From Ruminococcus sp. (lineage in GTDB: Bacteria; Bacillota; Clostridia; Oscillospirales; Ruminococcaceae), in NCBI GenBank assembly GCA_031262835.1, contig JAISGY010000011.1, positions 1 through 38,904 of the forward strand: a stretch of 38,904 nucleotides of DNA, given 5' to 3'. The position numbers were made by a program, and so were the translations under genes. The notes under the pieces were generated by a model. That model saw nothing but the letters and a program-made list of their open reading frames with translations, ran no database searches and had not been told where the DNA came from. Of the stretch, positions 1 through 7,185 are shown piece by piece; within the stretch, counting starts at the first letter, position 1; the number at the start of each line of letters is the position of its first letter.

Positions 1-17
1 CTTACAGGAAATACCAT
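1..17 (-). CDS. Possible 5' end of a gene running off the left edge
   Basis: On the minus strand a GGAGG sits 7 bases before an ATG whose A is at position 17, and the frame stays open to the window edge for about five codons (M-V-F-P-V). A second ATG overlaps the end of the GGAGG, too close to use it. The spacing looks like a real translation start divergent from serC, but too little coding sequence is present to identify the product. Confidence 0.3.
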
Positions 18-184
18 ATTTCATCCTCCGAGATAAATATTTTATCTATAGTTTTATTATATATCCTATAGTATTTATAATCTTGTTTATTTTTTAAAAT
101 TATTCTTAATAAAATGTGAACAAGCGAATAAATGTACTACTTGTAAATTATTTACGGATAATTTGTTCAAAATATATTTTTGAC

Positions 185-213
185 TTGACAAGGGATTATA
201 AAAGTGGTAAAAT
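185..213 (+). promoter_or_regulatory. Sigma-A-type promoter of serC-serA
   Basis: TTGACA at 185-190 and TAAAAT at 208-213 are separated by 17 bases. Transcription would start near 220, leaving a leader of about 78 nt. The leader holds a small imperfect hairpin (235-242 with 250-258) and a GGAGG at 284-288. No terminator or known riboswitch fold is visible in it. Confidence 0.7.
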
Positions 214-297
214 AGTAGTATGTTTTTTAACATTGCGGAATTTTTTCGGAATTTCCGCTGAATATATTACAAATTAAACCAATGGAGGTTATTTAAT

Positions 298-1377
298 ATG
301 TCAAGGGTTTATAATTTTTCAGCAGGTCCTGCAATTTTGCCGGAAGAAGTTCTAAAGCGCGCAGCAGACGAGATGCTCGACTATAACGGCACAGGCGAGT
401 CCGTTATGGAGATGTCTCACCGCTCGAAAGAGTATCAGGCAATAATCGACGCTTGCGAAGCCTCTCTTCGCGAAGTAATGAACATTCCCGACAACTACAA
501 AGTTTTATTCTTACAGGGCGGCGCATCAAGCCAATTCGCAATGATTCCGCTTAACCTCTTAAACGGTTCCGGCAAGGCTGATTTCGTTATCACCGGGCAG
601 TGGGCTAACAAGGCGTACGGTGAAGCGAAGAGATACGGCGATTGCAAGGTTATCGCTTCGTCGAAAGATAAGACATTTTCTTACATACCCGAGCTTAACA
701 AGGCAGATTTCACTCCCGATGCCGACTATTTCCATATCTGCTTAAATAATACAATTTACGGCACAAAATTCTCTGCTCTCCCCGAAACAGGCAATGTTCC
801 CCTTATCGCGGACGTTTCTTCCTGCATTCTTTCAGAGCCTATCGACGTTGCAAAGTTCGGTCTGCTCTATGCCGGAGCGCAAAAGAACATGGGTCCTGCG
901 GGCTTGACCGTTGTTATAATCCGCGAAGACCTTATCGGCAAGGCGCGCGACATTACCCCGACTATGTTTAACTATCAAATTCACGCCGAAAACGGCTCGA
1001 TGTATAACACCCCTCCGACCTACGGCATTTACATCTTAGGGCTTGTTCTTGACTGGATTAAGAGCAAGGGCGGACTCGCGGCTATGAAGGAACACAACGA
1101 GCGTAAAGCCGCTGTTATCTACGATTTCCTTGATTCTTCCAAGATGTTCAAGGCGACCGTTGCAGGCGCAGACCGTTCGCTCATGAATATCCCGTTCGTA
1201 ACCGGCAACGACGACCTTGACGCAAAATTTGTCAAGGAAGCAAAGGCGAAAGGTTTCATCAACATAAAGGGACACCGCTCCGTCGGCGGTATGCGCGCTT
1301 CTATTTATAACGCTATGCCTATGGAAGGCTGCGAAGCTTTAGTTGCGTTCATGAAAGAATTTGAAGAAAATAACTAA
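298..1377 (+). CDS. serC: Phosphoserine aminotransferase
   Basis: This is SerC, the PLP-dependent enzyme that converts 3-phosphohydroxypyruvate and glutamate to phosphoserine in the cytoplasm, the second step of serine synthesis. The protein is 359 residues, the normal family length. It begins with the typical YNFSAGPA motif, has GGASSQF near residue 74, and carries the Schiff-base lysine in AGAQKNMGPAG (about K196). The ATG at 298 follows GGAGG by 9 bases. serA starts 12 bases after its stop, so the two genes are clearly co-transcribed. Nothing is missing. Confidence 0.97.
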   Translation: MSRVYNFSAGPAILPEEVLKRAADEMLDYNGTGESVMEMSHRSKEYQAIIDACEASLREVMNIPDNYKVLFLQGGASSQFAMIPLNLLNGSGKADFVITGQWANKAYGEAKRYGDCKVIASSKDKTFSYIPELNKADFTPDADYFHICLNNTIYGTKFSALPETGNVPLIADVSSCILSEPIDVAKFGLLYAGAQKNMGPAGLTVVIIREDLIGKARDITPTMFNYQIHAENGSMYNTPPTYGIYILGLVLDWIKSKGGLAAMKEHNERKAAVIYDFLDSSKMFKATVAGADRSLMNIPFVTGNDDLDAKFVKEAKAKGFINIKGHRSVGGMRASIYNAMPMEGCEALVAFMKEFEENN

Positions 1378-1389
1378 TGAGGTGTTTAG

Positions 1390-2547
1390 ATGTATAAAAT
1401 CGGTACGCTTAATAAAATTGCCGCAATAGGCACAGACAACTTCGACAAGGCAAAATACACCGTTTCCGACGACATTGCGGGGGCTGACGCGATTATGGTT
1501 CGCTCCGCTTCGATGCTTGATATGGAGTTTGAACCCGGGCTTCTTGCAATCGCCAGAGCCGGCGCGGGAACGAACAATATCCCCGTTGACAAATGCGCTG
1601 CGGAGGGTATCTGCGTTTTCAACACTCCCGGTGCGAACGCAAACGCCGTAAAAGAGCTCGTTATCTGCGGTATGCTCCTTGCAAGCCGCAAAATCCCTGC
1701 CGGACTTGAGTGGGCGAAAACCCTAAAGGGCAAGGGCGACGAAGTCGGGAAACTTGTCGAAAAGGGCAAGGGCGCGTATGTGGGACCCGAAATTGCGGGG
1801 AAAACCCTCGGTGTAATCGGTCTCGGCGCGATCGGCGTGCTCGTTGCAAATGCGGCAATGTCGCTTGGTATGAAGGTTATCGGCTACGACCCCTTCATCT
1901 CGGTAAAATCCGCTTGGGGCTTAAAACCCGGCACAGTCTACGCTTCCTCCCTCTCCGCAGTATATGCGGAAGCCGATTATATCTCCCTCCACCTCCCGTT
2001 CAACAAGGACACAAAACACACCATCAACGAAGCGGCAATTGCTTCCATGAAGGACGGCGTACGTATCCTCAATTTCGCTCGCGGCGAGCTTGTTGACACT
2101 GCGGCAATGATTAAAGCTTTAGGCGACGGCAAGGTTTCTTCCTATGTGGTTGACTTCCCCTCCGACGACGTTTTAGGCGTTGACGGCGTTATCGCAATCC
2201 CCCACCTCGGCGCGTCAACCCCCGAGTCCGAGGATAACTGCGCTGTTATGGCGGCGGAAGAACTCATCGCTTACATCGAAAAGGGCGACATCATCAACTC
2301 GGTTAACCTCCCGAACGCTTCGATGGACGCTGTAGGAACTAAGGTTTGCATTATCCACAAGAACCTCCCCGACACAATCTCGAAGATTACAGGCGTGTTC
2401 GGTGCGGCGGGTGTTAACATTGAAAACATGGTTAACAAGTCCAAAAAGGATATTGCTTACACAATGGTTGACGCAATCGGCGAAATCGGCGATGCGGCAG
2501 AGAAACTTTCCGCTCTTGATTTTGTTATTAAAGTAAGGGTTATATAG
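1390..2547 (+). CDS. serA: D-3-phosphoglycerate dehydrogenase with C-terminal ACT domain
   Basis: SerA catalyses the NAD-dependent first step of serine synthesis. The 385-residue protein has a short substrate domain, a Rossmann NAD site GLGAIG at about 144-149, the catalytic Arg in NFARGELVD, and the His/Glu region PHLGASTPESED. The last 70 residues or so form an ACT domain, which in this family usually mediates serine feedback. It lacks the long intervening domain of type I enzymes, which is common for the roughly 385-residue Clostridia form. A GAGGTG ribosome site overlaps the serC stop region. The gene ends in TAG and is followed directly by a strong terminator. Confidence 0.96.
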   Translation: MYKIGTLNKIAAIGTDNFDKAKYTVSDDIAGADAIMVRSASMLDMEFEPGLLAIARAGAGTNNIPVDKCAAEGICVFNTPGANANAVKELVICGMLLASRKIPAGLEWAKTLKGKGDEVGKLVEKGKGAYVGPEIAGKTLGVIGLGAIGVLVANAAMSLGMKVIGYDPFISVKSAWGLKPGTVYASSLSAVYAEADYISLHLPFNKDTKHTINEAAIASMKDGVRILNFARGELVDTAAMIKALGDGKVSSYVVDFPSDDVLGVDGVIAIPHLGASTPESEDNCAVMAAEELIAYIEKGDIINSVNLPNASMDAVGTKVCIIHKNLPDTISKITGVFGAAGVNIENMVNKSKKDIAYTMVDAIGEIGDAAEKLSALDFVIKVRVI

Positions 2548-2571
2548 CTTCAAAATAAATTTGGGACAAGT

Positions 2572-2608
2572 CGTCAGCAGTTTTTTCGGAACTGCTGACG
2601 TTTTTTTT
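2572..2608 (+). terminator. Intrinsic terminator of serC-serA
   Basis: A perfect 11-bp inverted repeat (2572-2582 with 2590-2600) has a 7-nt loop and is followed by eight T residues. It starts 24 bases after the serA stop and cleanly separates the serine genes from the hprK promoter. Confidence 0.92.
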
Positions 2609-2618
2609 CGGAAAACGG

Positions 2619-2647
2619 TTGATTTTTCTTTTGGAATAGTGTATAAT
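2619..2647 (+). promoter_or_regulatory. Sigma-A-type promoter of the hprK operon
   Basis: TTGATT at 2619-2624 and TATAAT at 2642-2647 are spaced exactly 17 bases apart, just after the serA terminator. AGGAG at 2665-2669 serves the hprK ATG at 2682. Confidence 0.8.
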
Positions 2648-2681
2648 GTAATTATTAATATAATAGGAGATATATACATAG

Positions 2682-3644
2682 ATGGCTGAAAAGAAATATT
2701 CCGTATCACTCAAGGAAATTATTGACCACTTCGAGCTTGAAGCGTTATATCTTCCGATGGATGCGTCAAAGCTTTATATTCACCAGACCGATATTAACCG
2801 CCCGGGTTTACAGATAATGGGCTTTTATGAATACTTCTCCCCCGACCGAATTCAGGTTTTGGGGAAGACGGAGTTTGCTTACCTTGCGACACTCGACGAA
2901 CCAACCCGCAAGGAGCATCTTGACAAACTTTGCGCAACGAAGATTCCCGCCTTAATTATAACCCGCGAGCTGCCTAACTTCCCGGAGATGACGGAGATTG
3001 CCGGGAAATACAGTGTTCCGCTTCTTCGTTCAAAAGAGGGTACATCGGGCTTCATGGCGGCACTTATCGCCTTCCTCAACCTTCATCTTGCCCAGAGAAT
3101 AACCCGCCACGGCGTTTTAATCGAAGTCTACGGCGAGGGAATGTTAATACTCGGGGAGTCGGGGGTCGGCAAGTCGGAGGTTGCGGTTGAACTTATCAAA
3201 CGCGGTCACAGGCTTGTTGCGGACGATGCGGTTGAAATAAGGCGCGTTTCCAACATCAGTCTTGTCGGTTCAAGCCCCGAAAATATCCGCCATTTCCTCG
3301 AAATTCGCGGTATCGGTATCGTGAACGCCCGCCGCCTCTTCGGTATGGGTGCGGTTAAAGTTACCGAAAAAATCGATCTTATTGTTGAACTTGAAGCTTG
3401 GGATTCCGAAAAAGTTTACGACAGAATGGGGCTCTCGAACGAATTTACGTCGATTATGGGGGTAAAAGTCCCCTGCGCGACTATTCCCGTAAAGCCCGGG
3501 CGAAATCTTGCCGTTATCCTTGAAGTTGCCGCAATGAACAACCGCCAAAAGAAGATGGGCTACAACGCCGCGCAAGAGCTCCTCGACAACTTGGGGCTCG
3601 ATGTTGACAAACAGGATACAATACGGAAATGGGATATATATTAA
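2682..3644 (+). CDS. hprK: HPr kinase/phosphorylase
   Basis: HprK phosphorylates and dephosphorylates Ser46 of the PTS protein HPr and is the sensor for carbon catabolite control in Firmicutes. The protein is 320 residues, with the catalytic His in TRHGVLIEVYG (about H143), Walker A GESGVGKS at 158-165, the Asp pair at 181-182 and the family signature EIRGIGIVNARRLFG. It is the first gene after its own promoter and is followed by PHP, murB, rapZ and whiA. That order resembles other Clostridia, where HprK and the HPr-like/RapZ regulators cluster. The TAA stop lies at the edge of a degenerate 21-bp tandem repeat. Confidence 0.96.
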   Translation: MAEKKYSVSLKEIIDHFELEALYLPMDASKLYIHQTDINRPGLQIMGFYEYFSPDRIQVLGKTEFAYLATLDEPTRKEHLDKLCATKIPALIITRELPNFPEMTEIAGKYSVPLLRSKEGTSGFMAALIAFLNLHLAQRITRHGVLIEVYGEGMLILGESGVGKSEVAVELIKRGHRLVADDAVEIRRVSNISLVGSSPENIRHFLEIRGIGIVNARRLFGMGAVKVTEKIDLIVELEAWDSEKVYDRMGLSNEFTSIMGVKVPCATIPVKPGRNLAVILEVAAMNNRQKKMGYNAAQELLDNLGLDVDKQDTIRKWDIY

Positions 3645-3706
3645 CAGAGTACAGAAGTGAGAATACAGTGTACAGAAGCTAATATACAGAATACAGATTT
3701 TACGAA
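3644..3706 (+). repeat. Degenerate 21-bp tandem repeat (3 units)
   Basis: Three consecutive 21-base units (3644-3664, 3665-3685, 3686-3706) each begin with ACAG and carry a second ACAG seven bases later, giving a heptad-like rhythm. It fills the whole hprK-PHP gap, starting at the last base of the hprK stop. It encodes nothing obvious. It could be a protein binding array, an mRNA element or a neutral duplication. Confidence 0.6.
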
Positions 3707-3714
3707 GGTTTAAT

Positions 3715-4434
3715 ATGAATTTTATCGCGGACACACATACTCACACAGTCGGTTCGACTCACGCATACAGTACAATCCTTGAAAACGCGCGTGTTGCGGC
3801 AGACAGGGGTCTTAAATTTCTTGCGATAACCGACCACGGTCCGAATGACAACGACCCGCCCCACATCTGGCATTTTCATAATATGGAGAGGTCTGTTGAC
3901 AGGGAGCTTTTTGGCGTTAAGATGCTTTTCGGAATGGAAGCTTCTATAACCGGAGCGGACGGTTCGCTCAATATTGAAGCCGGCGAGATTATGTACCTCG
4001 ACTGGGTTATTGCGTCGGTGCATTACCCTGTGGAAGGCAACCCGAGTGATTACACCGGTGTTTACGAGAGGGTTGCCGATAACCCATTTGTTGACGTTAT
4101 CGGGCACTGCGCACAGCCGTATTACCCTTTCAATTATGATAAAATCTTGCCGATTTTTTGCGGTAAAAATAAGCTTGTTGAAATAAACGAAACGCAGATT
4201 ACTCACAGACATCGTTCGCCGGAAAATCGTGAACTTTTACAAAAATGTATGGAATATAATGTGCCTGTAATCATAAATTCCGATGCGCATTTTTGCAATC
4301 GTGTGGGCGAATTTTTCGGTTCGCAAAAATTACTCGAAGAACTTAACTTCCCGGAAGAACTTGTCGTTAACTCTTCCGAAGATAGATTTATCCGCTATTT
4401 AAAAGTAAGGAGGAAAGAGAATTTATGGAGATGA
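3715..4434 (+). CDS. PHP-domain phosphoesterase (YcdX-like)
   Basis: This is a stand-alone PHP (polymerase and histidinol phosphatase) hydrolase of 239 residues. The first metal motif DTHTHT lies at residues 6-11, TDHG follows near residue 41, and further His/Asp ligands appear in the IGHC and NSDAH segments. The ligand set looks complete, unlike the PHP domain of the dnaE downstream. YcdX-type members are metal-dependent phosphatases of unsettled substrate. It sits between hprK and murB and overlaps the murB start by 10 bases, which implies translational coupling. The substrate cannot be read from sequence. Confidence 0.85.
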   Translation: MNFIADTHTHTVGSTHAYSTILENARVAADRGLKFLAITDHGPNDNDPPHIWHFHNMERSVDRELFGVKMLFGMEASITGADGSLNIEAGEIMYLDWVIASVHYPVEGNPSDYTGVYERVADNPFVDVIGHCAQPYYPFNYDKILPIFCGKNKLVEINETQITHRHRSPENRELLQKCMEYNVPVIINSDAHFCNRVGEFFGSQKLLEELNFPEELVVNSSEDRFIRYLKVRRKENLWR

Positions 4435-5357
4435 CGGAAGCTATTAGTGCTATAGCTGACGCCGCTGTCAGACTCAGTTGTAAAACTCTCTATTTCGCAA
4501 AACTTTCCGATTTTACTACATTTAAAATCGGCGGCATTGTTCCCCTTCTTATAAACATTAACAGTGTTGATTCGTTAACCTGTTTATTAAAACTTATCAG
4601 AATTTACGGCATACCTTATATGGTTATCGGCAACGGTTCAAACCTTCTTTTTGACGATATAAATCATGACCTTATTATCCTTCGTATGAGCGGCGATTTC
4701 GCCGGAATAAAGGTTAACGGCGAATTCCTCGATTGCGCGCCGGGAGCAATGCTCACAAGCGTTTGCAGAGTTGCCGCAAACCGTTCGCTTTCAGGAATTG
4801 AGCCGCTTTTCGGTATTCCGGGCTCGGTAGGCGGCGCGGTTTTCATGAATGCGGGAGCATACGGCAGAGAAATTTCAGATGTTACCGATTCGGTAACAAC
4901 AATAACCCCGGACGGACTGTTAAAAACATATTCCGCCGCTGAATGTTTATTCACATACCGTGAGAGTTTGTTCAAACACAATCGCGAGATTATAACGCAC
5001 ATAAGGCTTAAACTCACACACGGACAATCCGACATTATCAAGTCGCAGATGGAGAGCTACACAGCCCGCAGGAAGGAAAAGCAACCGCTCGAATTCCCCA
5101 GCGCAGGGAGCACATTTAAGCGTCCGAAAGGTGCATACGCCTCGGCTTTAATCGACGAATGCGGGTTAAAAGGGCTCGCTGTCGGCGGCGCAAAGGTAAG
5201 CGAAAAACACGCGGGATTTATCATTAACACCGGTAATGCGGCTTTTAGCGATGTTGTCGCGCTGATGAAAAAAGTTATCGGGATTGTTGAACTTCAAACA
5301 GGTTATAAGCTTGAACCGGAACCGATTATTGTTTCCGATAACATTGTAAAGTTTTAA
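4425..5357 (+). CDS. murB: UDP-N-acetylenolpyruvoylglucosamine reductase
   Basis: MurB is the FAD/NADPH enzyme that makes UDP-MurNAc, an early cytoplasmic peptidoglycan step. The protein is 310 residues, typical of the shorter Gram-positive (type II) form. FAD-binding motifs are GNGSNLLF and GIPGSVGGAVFMNAGAYG, and the catalytic region includes PSAGSTFKRP and SEKHAGFIINTG. The ATG at 4425 has a strong AGGAGG inside the end of the PHP gene, and the 10-bp overlap supports this start. rapZ follows after 24 bases. Confidence 0.96.
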   Translation: MEMTEAISAIADAAVRLSCKTLYFAKLSDFTTFKIGGIVPLLININSVDSLTCLLKLIRIYGIPYMVIGNGSNLLFDDINHDLIILRMSGDFAGIKVNGEFLDCAPGAMLTSVCRVAANRSLSGIEPLFGIPGSVGGAVFMNAGAYGREISDVTDSVTTITPDGLLKTYSAAECLFTYRESLFKHNREIITHIRLKLTHGQSDIIKSQMESYTARRKEKQPLEFPSAGSTFKRPKGAYASALIDECGLKGLAVGGAKVSEKHAGFIINTGNAAFSDVVALMKKVIGIVELQTGYKLEPEPIIVSDNIVKF

Positions 5358-5381
5358 TTGCTCTTCTAAAGGGAGGTTAAT

Positions 5382-6266
5382 ATGACTGATGTACCGCAAT
5401 TCTTGATTATAACGGGAATGTCGGGCTCGGGGAAGTCAGGCGTTGTCAATGTTTTAGAGGACAACGGCTACTATTGTATCGACAATATTCCTCCCCAGCT
5501 TATTCCGAAATTCGCTGAAATTGCCGTTAATGTCAATAAGAGCGGCAGCTCGTCGATGGAAAAAATCGCACTCGTTACGGACATTCGCGGGGGTGAACTT
5601 TTCCACGAATTTGACGATGGTTTAGCCTACCTTAAGGGACAGAATATCGGCGTAAAAATCATGTTTTTAGATGCGTCAAACGATGTTTTAATCAGACGCT
5701 ATAAAGAAACCCGAAGGCGGCATCCTCTTGACACAGACGGAAGCGGAAGCATTAAAGCCGCTGTCGAAAAAGAGCGCAGTATAATTTCAAATGTTCGCGA
5801 ATCCGCAGACTATTATATTGACACTTCTGAGCTTAATATTGCCGAATTAAAAGAGGCGGTTAACGCGCTGCTTCTTAATAATCCGCTCGACGGAATAAGC
5901 ATAAAGGTAACTTCATTCGGCTTCAAATTCGGAATTTCACTCGAAGCAGACCTTGTTTTTGACGTAAGATTTCTTCCGAATCCGTTTTATGTACCGGAGC
6001 TCAAAAATAAAACTGGGCTTTCAGAGGAGGTTCGCGAGTATGTAATGAATTCAAATGCGAGCAAAGAGTTTTTAAAGAGACTTAAAGATATGCTTGATTT
6101 CCTAATTCCGCAATATAAAAAAGAGGGCAAGAGTCAGCTTATTATCGCGTTCGGTTGTACAGGCGGAAAACATCGAAGCATAACCTTCGCGGAGCTTATC
6201 GGAAAATACATTTCGGACAGCGGATATAGCTGTCGAATAAGCCACAGGGATATTAACAGGCATTAA
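5382..6266 (+). CDS. rapZ: RapZ/YvcJ-family nucleotide-binding protein
   Basis: RapZ family proteins bind nucleotides. In enterobacteria RapZ is an RNase E adaptor in GlmS control, while the Firmicute YvcJ role is less clear (competence, GTPase activity). The 294-residue protein has Walker A GMSGSGKS at 12-19, CIDNIPP soon after, VTDIRGG as the second nucleotide motif, and the conserved C-terminal IAFGCTGGKHRS. GGGAGG precedes the ATG. The YvcK gene that usually follows it is absent: whiA starts 4 bases after the stop. Confidence 0.94.
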   Translation: MTDVPQFLIITGMSGSGKSGVVNVLEDNGYYCIDNIPPQLIPKFAEIAVNVNKSGSSSMEKIALVTDIRGGELFHEFDDGLAYLKGQNIGVKIMFLDASNDVLIRRYKETRRRHPLDTDGSGSIKAAVEKERSIISNVRESADYYIDTSELNIAELKEAVNALLLNNPLDGISIKVTSFGFKFGISLEADLVFDVRFLPNPFYVPELKNKTGLSEEVREYVMNSNASKEFLKRLKDMLDFLIPQYKKEGKSQLIIAFGCTGGKHRSITFAELIGKYISDSGYSCRISHRDINRH

Positions 6267-6270
6267 AATT

Positions 6271-7185
6271 ATGTCAACTTCTCAAAAAATAAAATCTGAC
6301 CTTTGTAAGCGAAAGGTTTACAGTAAAGAATCGCAATTTTTATGCTTTTACGGCATTTTATGCACACTCAAAAAGCTTTCTGAAAACGAAATTATTTTCA
6401 CTACCGCAAATGCTGATACAGCAAGGCTTTTTGAGGGTTTTTGCATCGACTTTTCCCACGAAAAAGGCTCTGTAAAAAAGCGGATTTTAAAAAAAGGCAG
6501 CGCGGATTTATACGAAATATCCGTTTCAACAGATACCGCGAGAGCGAAAATTTTGTCCGCTTTTCATCTTGATATTTCTAATGAAATTTCACCTGAATTA
6601 ATTGACAGCGTTCTTGTCGGGGATTTTTTTGCGGGGGTATTTTTGTCCTGCGGGAATCTTACCGAACCTGAAAAAAGTTATCATCTTGAGATGGTTTTAC
6701 CGTATGAAAAAATCGCTCTTGACATAAAAAAGATGCTTGAAGAAAGCTTTTGGAGTGAGGGTATAAAACTCATTTTACGGCGGGGAAAATTCGTACTTTA
6801 TATGAAAGGTTCCGAACGGATTTCCGACTTTTTAACCTACATCGGGCTTTCCGACGCCGCGATTGAATACTTTAACACCGAGATCTATAAAAACGTCCGA
6901 AACAAGGCGAACCGCATTGCGAACTGCGATGCCGCAAACATAGAGCGTGCCGTCGATGCAGGGTTAAAGCAGCTGTCCGATATTGAGTATTTATACGCTG
7001 TCGGTAAGCGCAAAACATTGCCGGAAAAGCTTCGCGAAACAGCCGATTTACGGCTTGAAAATCCGGAGATGACGCTTAGAGAATTAGCGGAAAGTCTTGA
7101 CGAACCCGTAACCCGTTCTTGCGTAAATCACCGATTAAAAAAAATCTCGCTTTTAGCGCAAAAATTAAGAGAAGAGAATGTTTAA
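6271..7185 (+). CDS. whiA: DNA-binding protein WhiA
   Basis: WhiA has two N-terminal lobes related to LAGLIDADG homing endonucleases and a C-terminal helix-turn-helix. In actinomycetes it controls sporulation division, and in Firmicutes it affects division and chromosome segregation. This 304-residue copy shows the SYHLEMVLP-type lobe near residue 130, the NRIANCDAANIERA linker and a C-terminal HTH around 255-300 (MTLRELAESL through HRLKKISLLA). The Shine-Dalgarno is weak, and the 4-base gap to rapZ suggests coupling. Its last 8 bases overlap the dnaE start. Confidence 0.93.
   Translation: MSTSQKIKSDLCKRKVYSKESQFLCFYGILCTLKKLSENEIIFTTANADTARLFEGFCIDFSHEKGSVKKRILKKGSADLYEISVSTDTARAKILSAFHLDISNEISPELIDSVLVGDFFAGVFLSCGNLTEPEKSYHLEMVLPYEKIALDIKKMLEESFWSEGIKLILRRGKFVLYMKGSERISDFLTYIGLSDAAIEYFNTEIYKNVRNKANRIANCDAANIERAVDAGLKQLSDIEYLYAVGKRKTLPEKLRETADLRLENPEMTLRELAESLDEPVTRSCVNHRLKKISLLAQKLREENV

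Noticed and set aside
220-297. Terminator or riboswitch in the serC leader
   Set aside because: The small hairpin at 235-258 has a bulge and no T run after it, and the leader is too short and simple for a known riboswitch.
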